Shown: piece after piece, positions 8,311-16,632 of the stretch | Layout: each line of letters begins with the position of its first letter | Position numbering within the stretch: position 1 is the stretch's first letter | Assembly (NCBI GenBank): GCA_965220485.1 | Contig: OZ244832.1 | Span: 1,488,001-1,552,000, forward strand | Source: Aldehydirespirator sp965220485 | GTDB lineage: Bacteria > Actinomycetota > Acidimicrobiia > Acidimicrobiales > Aldehydirespiratoraceae | Direction of reading: 5' to 3' | Length of the DNA: 64,000 nucleotides | Notes under the pieces: generated by a model | The model's input: only the letters and a program-made list of their open reading frames with translations | Database searches by the model: none | What the model was told of the DNA's origin: nothing | Made by a program: the position numbers and the translations under genes

Positions 8311-8348
8311 TACCCGTGCAGATTTGAGGCGAGCTCGACATAGGGCCA

Positions 8349-8430
8349 CTCACCGGCCGCTCGGGCCACAGCCTCGCTGAGCGCCTCGCCAGAATCCTCA
8401 CGAATCACCGCCTAACCGCCCGGCCTCTTA
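8349..8430 (+). repeat. Dispersed intergenic repeat, copy 3 (5' truncated)
   Basis: Carries the right part of the family (ccggccgctcgggccacagc, cctcgctgagcgcc) and the end motif cccggcctctta, but lacks the leading cccgctcttgttcg. It stands on the right side of the structured RNA candidate in the same orientation as copy 2 on the left. Confidence 0.7.
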
Positions 8431-8562
8431 CCCGTCGTCGGCGAATGTGTATACTCGCCCGCAGTCGCGGTTGCGCACAGTGAGCACAGCGAAACGTGCG
8501 CGCCGCGGGGGAGCTCTAACAGGCACAATACGAACAACTACCACCACGAGAGGACAGTACCG

Positions 8563-9489
8563 ATGAAGAGGATCATGGCCCTGACGGCCACCGTGAGCAT
8601 CTTGGCCCTGTTCGTGCTGACAACTCAGGCGAACGCGCAGGCCGAGCCGACGGCGTCGGTCGACCCAGAGTACGTCAGCTCGGCTGGCAGTCATACGGTC
8701 ACCGTGTCAGGCTCAGGTTGGGCGGCGAACCCCGGAATCGCGAAGTGCCCTGGCTGGCGCGGCGTCGCGCCTACGAACCCCGACCAGGGAGCCGTCATCG
8801 CGAACTGCACACCCGACGTGTTCGCTCCTCCCACGACTGCAACGATTAGCGGCGGGTCCTTCACACAATCTGTGACCGTCGACGTTCCAGCCGAAGGCCT
8901 CGTGCTCCTCGTGTTCACTGCAAGCCCCTCGGCCGGCGCTGCTGTCGTCATAAAGATCGGTGAGCCGATGGTCGAAGAGGAAGAGGCCCCCGCTGAGGAA
9001 GAGGCACCGGCCGAAGAAGAGGCCCCCGCTGAGGAAGAGGCCCCCGCTGAGGAAGAGGCCCCCGCTGAGGAAGAGGCCCCCGCTGAGGAAGAGGCACCGG
9101 CCGAAGAAGAGGCCCCCGCCGAGGAAGACGACATGGGCGACGGCGACATGGCCGACGACGACATGGCCGATGACATGGCCGACGATGACATGGCCGACGA
9201 TGACATGGCCGACGACGACATGGCCGACGACGACATGGCCGATGACATGGCCGACGATGACATGGCCGACGATGACATGGCCGACGACGACATGGCCGAC
9301 GACGACATGGCCGACGACGACATGGCCGACGACATGGGCGACGACATGGTTCCAGAAGGCGGCGCCGACACGGGCCTCGGCGGTACGGCTGGCTCCGACA
9401 GCAACAGCGTGGCCGTCCCGCTGGCCGCGACTCTCGCCGCGCTAGTCCTGCTGGCTAGTGCTGCGCTGGTTGCTCGACGCCACGCCTAA
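8563..9489 (+). CDS. Secreted cell-wall protein with acidic EEAPA and DMADD repeats; putative sortase substrate
   Basis: 308-residue exported protein. Signal peptide (MKRIMALTATVSILALFVLTTQANAQ, cleavage after ANA-QA likely), a 100-residue globular region, then about eight copies of the pentapeptide EEAPA (residues 140-190) and about twenty DMADD/DDMAD units (190-262). The end has PEGGADTGLGGTAGSDSNS, a hydrophobic helix (VPLAATLAALVLLASAALV) and ARRHA, i.e. a cell-wall sorting signal layout without LPXTG. The same tail ends the next secreted protein, and a sortase follows. Start ATG with GAGGACAG upstream; a TATACT at 8450-8455 may be the -10 box. Confidence 0.8.
   Translation: MKRIMALTATVSILALFVLTTQANAQAEPTASVDPEYVSSAGSHTVTVSGSGWAANPGIAKCPGWRGVAPTNPDQGAVIANCTPDVFAPPTTATISGGSFTQSVTVDVPAEGLVLLVFTASPSAGAAVVIKIGEPMVEEEEAPAEEEAPAEEEAPAEEEAPAEEEAPAEEEAPAEEEAPAEEEAPAEEDDMGDGDMADDDMADDMADDDMADDDMADDDMADDDMADDMADDDMADDDMADDDMADDDMADDDMADDMGDDMVPEGGADTGLGGTAGSDSNSVAVPLAATLAALVLLASAALVARRHA
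8970..9345 (+). repeat. Intragenic low-complexity repeats (EEAPA then DMADD)
   Basis: Near-identical 15-bp units (gaggaagaggcccccgct) followed by 15- and 12-bp units of the gacgatgacatggcc type. High nucleotide identity between units means that copy number can change by slippage in multiples of three without frame loss. Confidence 0.85.
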
Positions 9490-9520
9490 CGCCAAATCAA
9501 CCCGCTCGGGGCGGGTGTTC

Positions 9521-9610
9521 ATGGCGAACGCCCAGCCCTTAGCGGCGATACTGCGGACTGCGGCAGCGGCACTGATCGCCGCTGCCGCAGTCGCGTCATG
9601 CGGCTCTGAC
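9521..9610 (+). pseudogene. Truncated copy of the sortase 5' end
   Basis: From about 9491 to 9610 the DNA is almost identical to 10380-10500, the start of the downstream sortase gene: both encode MANAQPLAAILRTAAAALIA and continue to a CGSD. After that the sequences diverge and no catalytic region follows. With the secreted-protein gene duplicated as well, this marks a tandem duplication of a substrate-sortase unit in which the first sortase has been lost. Confidence 0.75.
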
Positions 9611-9786
9611 CACCCAGTTCGTCCCGCTCATCCGAATGGTGGCCCGTCTGCACTAGCGCTGCCCGCCGTGCAACTCCACGTGACGACCGCGACTGGTATA
9701 GTGGGTGCCAGCCAGAAGCTCGCCCACGGGTGGGGATGGCTTGCGAGAGCGCTACGGACTCTCACAACCATGAAAGGACAGTCGAA

Positions 9787-10371
9787 GTGAAGAGAATTGT
9801 GGCATTAGCAATGATAACGAGTGTGATCGCTCTGTTTGCATTCACGGGCCAAGCTTCGGCGCAAGATGGCCCCGCGCTGCAGGCTGATCCGCCGGCCGTG
9901 GCCGGCCCGGGAACGCACACATTCACGCTCACTGGATCGGGCTGGACCTCAGGCTCGTTGATTTTCATCGTGCCGTGCACCGTTCCCGGCGAACAGCTCA
10001 CGACCGCCATGTCAACGGATGCGATCGTGGCCGCTATGACGGACATGGGTTCTGACAGCTGCGTCCTCAGCCCCATCGGTGGCCCGGCGCCTGTCGGAGG
10101 TGACGGCACTTTCACCGTAGAGGTCACCCACGATGTCCCCGCGAATTTCGCGTTCGGTGCCGGCGATGCCACTGCAACTGAGTCCACTGCTGTTCCAGTG
10201 CTCTTCATCGACGACATGGCCGACGACATGGCTCCGGAAGGCGGCGTCGAAACAGGCTTCGGCGGCACGGCCGGGTCCGACGGCAACAGTGTGGCGGTCC
10301 CGTTGACCGCGGCTCTCGTCGGTGCATCCCTGCTTGCCGGGACCGCGCTGGTTGCTCGACGCAACGCCTAA
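9787..10371 (+). CDS. Secreted cell-wall protein, putative sortase substrate 2
   Basis: 194 residues from a GTG at 9787 with AGGACAG 8 nt upstream, the same leader as the first substrate. Signal peptide (VKRIVALAMITSVIALFAF...ASAQD), a beta-rich domain with TFTLTGSGWTSGSL resembling the VTVSGSGWAANPG of substrate 1, a single short DDMADDMA stretch, and a C-terminal sorting-signal layout: PEGGVETGFGGTAGSDGNS, hydrophobic helix, ARRNA. It is a shorter paralogue of the 8563 protein without the acidic repeats and directly precedes the sortase by 31 bp. Confidence 0.8.
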   Translation: MKRIVALAMITSVIALFAFTGQASAQDGPALQADPPAVAGPGTHTFTLTGSGWTSGSLIFIVPCTVPGEQLTTAMSTDAIVAAMTDMGSDSCVLSPIGGPAPVGGDGTFTVEVTHDVPANFAFGAGDATATESTAVPVLFIDDMADDMAPEGGVETGFGGTAGSDGNSVAVPLTAALVGASLLAGTALVARRNA

Positions 10372-10402
10372 CACCCAATCAACCCGCTCGGGGCGGGTGT
10401 TC

Positions 10403-11155
10403 ATGGCGAACGCCCAGCCCTTAGCGGCGATACTGCGGACTGCGGCAGCGGCACTGATCGCCGCTGCCGCAGTAGCGTCATGCGGCTCTGACCGCCCGGC
10501 CGAAGTCGTCCCGGCTGCGGCAAGCTCGACGTCAACTACCCACCGCGAGACAGCCACCACCCACCCGACTGCTGCCAGCCCGGCGCCAGCACCGGCGACG
10601 GAGCTTCTCACCACGGCTGCCTCAGTGTCTGCCCCTGTGACCAACGTCCTCGGCATCCCAGCACCGTCGTTGGTCGACTCGGTTGACGACATCGTCGACG
10701 ATGCCCGGATCCAGGCACCCAATCCGGTCACTATTCGAATCCCGCGGATCGAGGTGGAAGCGCCGATCATCCCCCTCGGCCTTGAGGACGACGGATCGAT
10801 AGAGGTGCCGGAGGGAACCGAAGAGACAGGCTGGTGGCTGGGCGGCCCCGAACCGGGCGAGCCGGGACCGGCTGTGATTCTCGGCCATGTCGACTCCCGT
10901 GAAGGCCCGGCCGTGTTCTTCTACCTGCGGTACTTGGAGGCCGGCGATGAGATCCACATCGACAGGGAGGACGGATCGACCATCACATACGTAGTCGAAT
11001 CATCGGAACGTCATGACAAGGACGCCTTCCCCACCGACGCGGTCTACGGGCCGACGGAGCATCCGACGCTTCGGCTGGTCACCTGCGGCGGCGACTTCGA
11101 TTTCGACGTGCGCACCTACGACGACAACCTCATCGTCTACGCCGCACTGGCCTGA
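10403..11155 (+). CDS. Sortase (class E/F-like) with lipoprotein-type leader
   Basis: 250-residue transpeptidase expected to attach the two preceding proteins to the cell envelope. ATG at 10403. The leader MANAQPLAAILRTAAAALIA... ends VASCGSD, a lipobox-like sequence, followed by a Ser/Thr/Ala/Pro-rich linker (about 30-75). The catalytic domain shows ILGHVDS (His), LRLVTCGGDFD (Cys in TLxTC-type context) and VRTYDDNLIVYA (Arg). Sortases are usually held by a transmembrane segment; a lipid anchor would be unusual and is inferred only from the C in the leader. Substrate recognition is probably the non-LPXTG motif shared by the two upstream proteins. Confidence 0.85.
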   Translation: MANAQPLAAILRTAAAALIAAAAVASCGSDRPAEVVPAAASSTSTTHRETATTHPTAASPAPAPATELLTTAASVSAPVTNVLGIPAPSLVDSVDDIVDDARIQAPNPVTIRIPRIEVEAPIIPLGLEDDGSIEVPEGTEETGWWLGGPEPGEPGPAVILGHVDSREGPAVFFYLRYLEAGDEIHIDREDGSTITYVVESSERHDKDAFPTDAVYGPTEHPTLRLVTCGGDFDFDVRTYDDNLIVYAALA

Positions 11156-11215
11156 TCAGCCACTCGAACGCCCGGCGGGGAACAGACCACCGGCACGCAC
11201 CGACCCGAACACGAG

Positions 11216-11883
11216 CTACCGAAGGGGCGTCGAGGCGGGCGTGACCACCGCTGGCAGGTCGGTGGAGCCGGTCAGTTCGGCGTCAACGGCCGCGGCACAG
11301 GCCCGACCCTCGGCTATGGCCCAAACGATGAGGCTCTGGCCCCGCCCCATGTCGCCGCACACGTACACGCCGGGCACGCTGGTGGCCCAGCGCGCGTCGC
11401 GGGCCACGTTGCCCCGACCGTCGAACTCCACCCCGAACTGCTCGATCAGCGGGCCCCGCTCGGGACCCACGAAGCCCATGGCCAGCAGCACCAGCTCAGC
11501 GGGTATCTCCTCTTCGGTGCCCGCAACCGGATCGAAGCCCATCCGGCCATCTCGCCAATGTTGCTCCACCCGCACCGTGGCCAGCGCGGCCAGGTCGCCG
11601 TCACCGTCGCCGACGAACTCGGCGGTGTTGATGGCGTAGTCGCGCTCGCCGCCCTCCTCATGGGCCGACGACACCCGGTAGATCATGGGCCACGTCGGCC
11701 ACGGGTCGGAGTCTCCACGCTCGTCGGGCGGGCGGGGCATGATCTCGAACTGGCGGATCGAGGCGGCTCGCTGGCGGTGGGCGGTTCCCAAGCAGTCGGC
11801 GCCGGTATCGCCCCCGCCGATGATCACCACTCGCTTTCCCGCCGCGGAGATGGGCGAGGAGTCGAGATCGCCCTCCTGCACCC
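11216..11883 (-). pseudogene. gltD: Duplicated 3' fragment of gltD
   Basis: About 640 bp nearly identical to the 3' end of the intact gltD (11241-11883 corresponds to about 16658-17300). It encodes the last 215 residues (from VQEGDLDSSPISAAGKRV to the stop) with only a few differences, such as gtcgcc for tttccg near 11596. It lacks the Fe-S and FAD N-terminal part, so it cannot function alone. It abuts unrelated sequence at 11884. Confidence 0.85.
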
Positions 11884-11885
11884 TG

Positions 11886-12242
11886 CTGGCACTGGCTGCG
11901 GCCGTGCTGGTCGCCTGGCGGGGCCGTCCCGACCGCGGCGCGCCCCGCTCTGCGCTGGCCCGCTTCGAGCCAGACCGTCCTGCTCTGCGCTGGCCATGGG
12001 AGCTGGTTCCCTCCCGGCCGACGTCTCTGACCGCGGTGGTGGCGGCCGCGGTCGTCACCACGCTCGCCGCGGTAAGCGTGCCGGACTGGCACGCCCTGGC
12101 CCCGGCCGCGGGGGTCGTAACGGTCCTGGCACTGCGCCACCGGCGCCTGTGGTGGCTGGCGCCCATGGCCGCCGCGCTGGCATGTCGATTCCGATGGCGT
12201 GCCGCCGCGGTCTGGGCGATGTCATGGTCATCGTCGGCCTGA
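11886..12242 (+). other. Fragment of a membrane-protein gene
   Basis: In the plus frame ending at 12242 the translation has a strongly hydrophobic, protein-like pattern (LLALAAAVLVAW, then SLTAVVAAAVVTTLAAVSV, WHALAPAAGVVTVLAL, WWLAPMAAALA), i.e. about four membrane segments, but no start and a sharp junction with the gltD fragment at 11884. I read it as the leftover of a disrupted multi-pass membrane protein. A chance hydrophobic frame in GC-rich DNA is the alternative. Confidence 0.35.
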
Positions 12243-12389
12243 TCGCCGTCACCGTGCACCACGGCGGATGTGCCGGCTACCGCGCGCCTTCCCGGACCGT
12301 CCCGGAGGCATCGTCGTCAGTCACGCGGGCGCACAATCCCGGTCGATGACCCGCGGACTGACGGGCGACGACGCCTGTACTCTTAGCAG

Positions 12390-13553
12390 GTGAGGCGCGT
12401 CAGCCCAATCGTGCTTGCGTGCGTGGCATTAGGCGGGCTGTTATGGCTTGTGTTTGTTGCCGACAGAACGCAGGCAGAGACTCCGGGGCCAGCAGCGCCC
12501 GAGTCGGTGGCGGTCTACAGCATCACGGATCAGATGCTCGAAGTTCGCTGGTCCTCATCGGATTTCGCGGCAACCACTGGATACAAAGTGCAGTGGAAGT
12601 CCGGCGATGAGGAATATGACGCGGCACGCCAAGTGTGGGTCGATCCCAAGTGGTACACAGTTCCGTGGCTGTCCTCCGCGTCCACTACGAGGGTGCTGTA
12701 TGTGATCACAGAGCTGACGAACGGCACGGAATACACTGTGCGGGTCATCGCGACGAGCGTCTCTGGAGACAGCAGCCCCTCACACGAGGCCACCGGCACG
12801 CCGCAATCGGAGCCCGGACAGGCTCGCCTATTCATCGAGAACGAGGTAGTCAAGACACTTGAGGCCTCGTTCCCTTGGCTGCGTGAGACATGGAACCACA
12901 TTGCCATCCACGATCCCAGTATAGAATTCGGTGAACATTCAGACCCCAGAATTGCTGGCTTCGTGGATTTCGATTGCCACTTAGGTTACATCTGTCATCT
13001 AGCCAACATCTTCATAGACAAGAGCCGAAGAACCAACTGGGTGAGGCGCGCGCCAGCCAGCAACAACCTGTCTCGTGAGGTGGCTACAATCATACATGAG
13101 CTGGCGCACGTCTACCAGGTCGGGGACATCACAGTGGACAGACCTGGTCCTTTGGCAATAGGTCATCTATATTTTGACAAGACCGCAGAAATCTGCGATC
13201 CGGCAACTGAATTGTATGCCGATGGCCTTCAGGTAATCACAGTTGGCCCTCAGGACACAGGGTACTGGGGCTGGTGTCCTAGCATCGTTCTGAACCCGAG
13301 CGTGCAAGCCGAGGCGTTGGGTGTAGTCAGGAGCGTGATCGCTGGAGAGATGCCGCCCTGGTTCTTCGAGACATACACCGGCACCGACGGCAGACCAGAT
13401 CTGGAACGATTGTGGGGCGATTTGTTTGCCCTAAGAGGTAGACCGGCGCGTAGTGTCAGTATACCAGCTTCGCAACGAGTTCGGAGGCTACTGCGACCTC
13501 CAAAAGATGGATTTCGGAACCGTGGATACGTCAGTTGCAGTCGGCATCACTAA
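12390..13553 (+). CDS. Secreted fibronectin-III/metallopeptidase-like surface protein, N-terminal part (frameshifted)
   Basis: GTG start at 12390 gives a signal peptide (MRRVSPIVLACVALGGLLWL... QAE), a fibronectin type III domain (about 30-135; PESVAVYSITDQ ... NGTEYTVRVIATS) and a zinc-peptidase-like region with HELAH in EVATIIHELAHVYQ (HExxH). The frame runs out into low-quality sequence after about residue 350; the natural continuation (SVYQLRNEFGGYCDLQKMD) is in another phase starting near 13450. A single-base shift around 13440-13455 splits one large surface protein. The proteolytic role is inferred only from HExxH. Confidence 0.7.
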   Translation: MRRVSPIVLACVALGGLLWLVFVADRTQAETPGPAAPESVAVYSITDQMLEVRWSSSDFAATTGYKVQWKSGDEEYDAARQVWVDPKWYTVPWLSSASTTRVLYVITELTNGTEYTVRVIATSVSGDSSPSHEATGTPQSEPGQARLFIENEVVKTLEASFPWLRETWNHIAIHDPSIEFGEHSDPRIAGFVDFDCHLGYICHLANIFIDKSRRTNWVRRAPASNNLSREVATIIHELAHVYQVGDITVDRPGPLAIGHLYFDKTAEICDPATELYADGLQVITVGPQDTGYWGWCPSIVLNPSVQAEALGVVRSVIAGEMPPWFFETYTGTDGRPDLERLWGDLFALRGRPARSVSIPASQRVRRLLRPPKDGFRNRGYVSCSRHH

Positions 13554-15639
13554 GGTGAAGAACCCCTGGCAGGATGGCGGATGCGTGCCATTGAAGCCCC
13601 GCGGCGTGGCTGCCACTGCCGTCGGCAACAGCGAGTTGACCCTAACTTGGAAGGCACCGGCCAGCGACGGCGGAGCGGGAATCGACGGCTACAGGGTCGA
13701 GTGGAAGTCGGGATCCCAGCAGTACGACACGTCCCGGCAGGCGGAGGTCCCCCGATCAACCATGACGCACAGGATTACCGGCTTGAGCACCAGTACCGAG
13801 TACACCGTTCAGGTGTTCGCTTACAACTACTTCGGCGACGGCGCGGCGTTAGCGGTGACCGCCACGACCGGTGGACCATCGAATACAAAACCGAGTTTTC
13901 CGGCTGCTGAGACGGGGGCACGGAGTGTGGCCGAGAACATGGCTCCGAGCGAGAACATCGGCTCACCGGTCGCGGCCAGCGACACGGACAGCGATGAGCT
14001 GTCCTATTCTCTGGGCGGTCCTGATGCCCGTTTCTTCGACACTGTCTCCCGGACGGGTCAGCTGAAGACTAGGGCCGTCTTCGACCGCGAGACCAAGGCC
14101 AGCTACTCGCTGACCGTGTCGGTTCTCGACGGCCAGGATGCCTTCGGCAACGCCGATGCCGAGATCGACGACACTATCGCGGTGACCGTGACCGTCTCTG
14201 ATGTGGACGAGCCGCCGATGATCGCGGGGCCGCTCTGGGTCAACTACCCGGCGGGCGGCAGCGGTGAGGCAGCTGTGTATTCAGCTGATGATCCCGAGGG
14301 AATCTCGGTTACTTGGTCTTTGGTGGGAACAGATAGCGATGACTTCGCCATCGACGCCCGCGGAGCACTCCGGTTTCGTGAACCGCCGGTCCTTCGGCTT
14401 CCATCGGATGCCGACTCGGACAACGTGTACTACGTCACAGTTCGTGCTTCCGATGGAACCCACACCGCCACACGCGATGTGGCCGTCGCCGTCTACGAAG
14501 TGGACGAGCCGCTGACAATAGCAGGCCCGACCAGCATCAACTATCCCGAGCACAGCACGAGAACCGTGAGCCCCTTCACGGCGATCGGTCCCGAGGGCGA
14601 AACCGTCAGCTGGGGAAGGAGGGGGATCGACTCCTTCGACTTCTTGCTGGATGACGACGGTGCCATCAGCTTCGACACGCCCCCCGACTACGAGCACCCT
14701 GCCGACTCTAACGGCGACAACATCTATCACTTCATGATCCTGGCCCATGCCGGGGACGCTCGGGCCGCTCTGGACGTCACAGTGACGGTCATCAACATTG
14801 ACGAGGCCGGCACCGTGGCGCTGTCGTCTTCGCAGCCTTTGGCCGGCACAATGCTGATCGCCACGCTGGAGGACCCAGACGGCAACCTGACCGATGTCTC
14901 CTGGTCATGGGAGAGGTCCTCGAACACGCAGACTTGGTCAAAGGTCCCCGGCGCCGTATCGGCGCAGTACACACCGGACATCGCGGACGCAGGCCACCGC
15001 CTGCGAGCGACGGCCTCCTACCGCGACGCGCACGGGGCCGACAAGCACGCGCACGCAGTGACCACCGCAGCAGTGTCGTCGAGTACGGCAGGGTTCGTCG
15101 ACGTGGACCCGGCCGGCGCCCATGCCCCCTCCATCGAGGCACTCTTCGCCGCCGACATCACCGTGGGGTGCCACACCGACCCGCTGCGCTACTGCCCCAC
15201 AAAGCCAGTGACGCGGGCCCAGATGGCCACCTTCCTCACCCGAGCCTTGAATCTGACAGCCCCCAACAAGCCCGCAGGATTCACTGACAACGATTCAGCC
15301 GGCGCCCATGCCCCCTCCATCGAGGCACTCTTCGCCGCCGACATCACCGTGGGGTGCCACACCGACCCGCTGCGCTACTGCCCCACAAAGCCAGTGACGC
15401 GGGCCCAGATGGCCACCTTCCTCACCCGAGCCTTGAATCTGACAGCCCCCAACAAGCCCGCAGGATTCACTGACAACGATTCAGCCGGCGTCCATGCTCC
15501 CTCCATCGAGGCACTCTTCGCCGCCGACATCACCGTGGGGTGCCACACCGACCCGCTGCGCTACTGCTCCACAAAGCCAGTGACGCGGGCCCAGATGGCC
15601 ACCTTCCTCACCCGAGCCTTGAATCTGCCTCAGCCCTAA
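13453..15639 (+). CDS. Continuation of the surface protein: fibronectin-III, cadherin-like and S-layer-type repeats
   Basis: 728 residues, read as the C-terminal part of the protein begun at 12390. Order: a second fibronectin III domain (about 48-145), two or three cadherin-like modules (SVAENMAPSENIGSPVAASD, DRETKASYSLTVSVLDGQD, DVDEPP...), then three nearly identical 62-residue repeats FxDxDxAGxHAPSIEALFAA...GCHTDPLRYC...RAQMATFLTRALNL, which resemble SLH (S-layer homology) modules and could bind cell-wall polymers. The apparent start at 13453 has no ribosome-binding site, and the frame overlaps the preceding one by 100 bp, as expected for a frameshift. Confidence 0.75.
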   Translation: MSVYQLRNEFGGYCDLQKMDFGTVDTSVAVGITKVKNPWQDGGCVPLKPRGVAATAVGNSELTLTWKAPASDGGAGIDGYRVEWKSGSQQYDTSRQAEVPRSTMTHRITGLSTSTEYTVQVFAYNYFGDGAALAVTATTGGPSNTKPSFPAAETGARSVAENMAPSENIGSPVAASDTDSDELSYSLGGPDARFFDTVSRTGQLKTRAVFDRETKASYSLTVSVLDGQDAFGNADAEIDDTIAVTVTVSDVDEPPMIAGPLWVNYPAGGSGEAAVYSADDPEGISVTWSLVGTDSDDFAIDARGALRFREPPVLRLPSDADSDNVYYVTVRASDGTHTATRDVAVAVYEVDEPLTIAGPTSINYPEHSTRTVSPFTAIGPEGETVSWGRRGIDSFDFLLDDDGAISFDTPPDYEHPADSNGDNIYHFMILAHAGDARAALDVTVTVINIDEAGTVALSSSQPLAGTMLIATLEDPDGNLTDVSWSWERSSNTQTWSKVPGAVSAQYTPDIADAGHRLRATASYRDAHGADKHAHAVTTAAVSSSTAGFVDVDPAGAHAPSIEALFAADITVGCHTDPLRYCPTKPVTRAQMATFLTRALNLTAPNKPAGFTDNDSAGAHAPSIEALFAADITVGCHTDPLRYCPTKPVTRAQMATFLTRALNLTAPNKPAGFTDNDSAGVHAPSIEALFAADITVGCHTDPLRYCSTKPVTRAQMATFLTRALNLPQP
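15106..15630 (+). repeat. Three 186-bp SLH-type coding repeats
   Basis: Units of 62 codons with near-perfect DNA identity (for example ggggtgccacaccgacccgc in each). Copies 1 and 2 are essentially identical, and copy 3 differs by single bases (ggcgtccatgc, tactgctcc), which indicates recent expansion. Confidence 0.85.
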
Positions 15640-15665
15640 CCGAATCCTCACCTCAATGGCACCGA

Positions 15666-15752
15666 GTCCGGGGTGACGACGGCGGGGAGGTCGGTCGAGC
15701 CGGTCAGGTCGGTGTCCACCGCGGCCGCGCAGGCCCGACCCGAACAATGGGC
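15666..15752 (-). pseudogene. gltD: Short diverged copy of the gltD 3' end
   Basis: On the minus strand this stretch encodes TGSTDLPAVVTPDSVPLR, matching the gltD C-terminus TGSTDLPAVVTPTSVPLR, preceded by ACAAAVDTDL. It ends in unrelated sequence at about 15752. It is more diverged than the 11.2 kb copy, so probably an older event. Confidence 0.75.
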
Positions 15753-15791
15753 CCGCGCCCTTGCGGCCGAACTGCTGTTGCCGCGCAGGGT

Positions 15792-15813
15792 ACATGGTAT
15801 GCTGGCATACATG
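15792..15813 (+). promoter_or_regulatory. Palindromic operator candidate of vapBC
   Basis: GTATGC-TG-GCATAC, a perfect inverted repeat directly before the antitoxin ATG at 15811. VapB ribbon-helix-helix antitoxins commonly repress their own operon by binding such palindromes. Confidence 0.5.
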
Positions 15814-16035
15814 GTTCGCACTACCATCAAGCTGCCGGAGGAACTCGATGCCCGCCTTCGCTATGAGGCGGAGCGCCGCGGGATCACGATCTCTGAGCTG
15901 AGCAGGGAAGCCATCGAGACCCACCTCAGTCCCCGGCGCCGGCTCGGCGCGGCGGCAGCTGGCCGCAGCGGCCGCGGCGACGTCTCAGCACGCATCGAGG
16001 AGATACTGGCTCGCGAGGTGCTGTCATCGCGCTGA
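15811..16035 (+). CDS. vapB: VapB-type ribbon-helix-helix antitoxin
   Basis: 74 residues: MVRTTIKLPEELDARLRYEA followed by ERRGITISELSREAIE is the classic ribbon-helix-helix DNA-binding fold; the C-terminal part (residues 45-74) would wrap the toxin. The gene lies directly upstream of the PIN-domain toxin with overlapping ends, and behind a palindromic operator. An alternative in-frame ATG lies 12 bp earlier. Confidence 0.85.
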   Translation: MVRTTIKLPEELDARLRYEAERRGITISELSREAIETHLSPRRRLGAAAAGRSGRGDVSARIEEILAREVLSSR

Positions 16036-16439
16036 TCGTCGACGCCGGTCCCCTATACGCATACGTCGATGCTGACGACCGGCACCACGCAGCCAGCCTT
16101 GAACTCCTGAGGACCCATCCGGGCCCGCTCGTCGTCCCGATCCTGGTGGTGACCGAGGTCGCCTACCTGATCGAGACTCGGCTCGGCACCAATGCAGAGG
16201 TGCGCTTCATCGGCGACCTCGCCTCGGGCGACTTGCAGGTCGAGCCGGTTGCCGTGAGCGACTGGCTACGGATCGCCGAGCTGGTGCACAAGTACCGGGA
16301 TCTGCCCCTGGGCACCGTGGACGCCTCGGTAGTAGCCACAGCCGAACGTCTCGGGATCACCACCGTCGCCACCATCGACACACGAGACTTCTCGGTGATC
16401 AAACCAAGCCACTGCTACCGGCTGAGCATTCTCCCCTGA
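16026..16439 (+). CDS. vapC: VapC-type PIN-domain toxin
   Basis: PIN-domain ribonuclease of about 137 residues, the toxic partner of the preceding antitoxin; such enzymes cut tRNA or rRNA. Acidic metal-binding residues are visible: D in ALIVDAGPLYAYVD, E in VVTEVAYLIE, D in LGTVDASVVATAE and D in TIDTRDFSVI. The N-terminus is a problem: the frame must begin around IALIVDAG, but no ATG, GTG or TTG exists there; ATC (16026) or CTG (16032) are the only options, unless an indel is present. Translation is probably coupled to vapB, whose stop it overlaps. Confidence 0.8.
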   Translation: MALIVDAGPLYAYVDADDRHHAASLELLRTHPGPLVVPILVVTEVAYLIETRLGTNAEVRFIGDLASGDLQVEPVAVSDWLRIAELVHKYRDLPLGTVDASVVATAERLGITTVATIDTRDFSVIKPSHCYRLSILP

Positions 16440-16632
16440 GTCCAGCCGGGTGAACCGCAATCGGCAGCCCCGGGCGGGATCGCGGCCAGGGTTCGGCTGT
16501 CGGCGAGCATGGGAGGCCGAGACGAGCGCGGCTGCGGGGGTCATTCGGGGCGGACCGGCGCAGGTGAGGAGTGCGGCGACGTTTCGGCGGGATGGCGGAC
16601 GGAACGGTCCACCAGCGGGCAGGAGCACAGCG

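Noticed and set aside
8691..9404. Minus-strand Ser/Met/Ala-rich protein
   Set aside because: It is the antisense shadow of the EEAPA/DMADD repeats on the plus strand.
11216..12262. A complete gltD-like gene on the minus strand
   Set aside because: Only the last 215 residues match gltD; the rest is unrelated, with no N-terminal Fe-S or FAD region.
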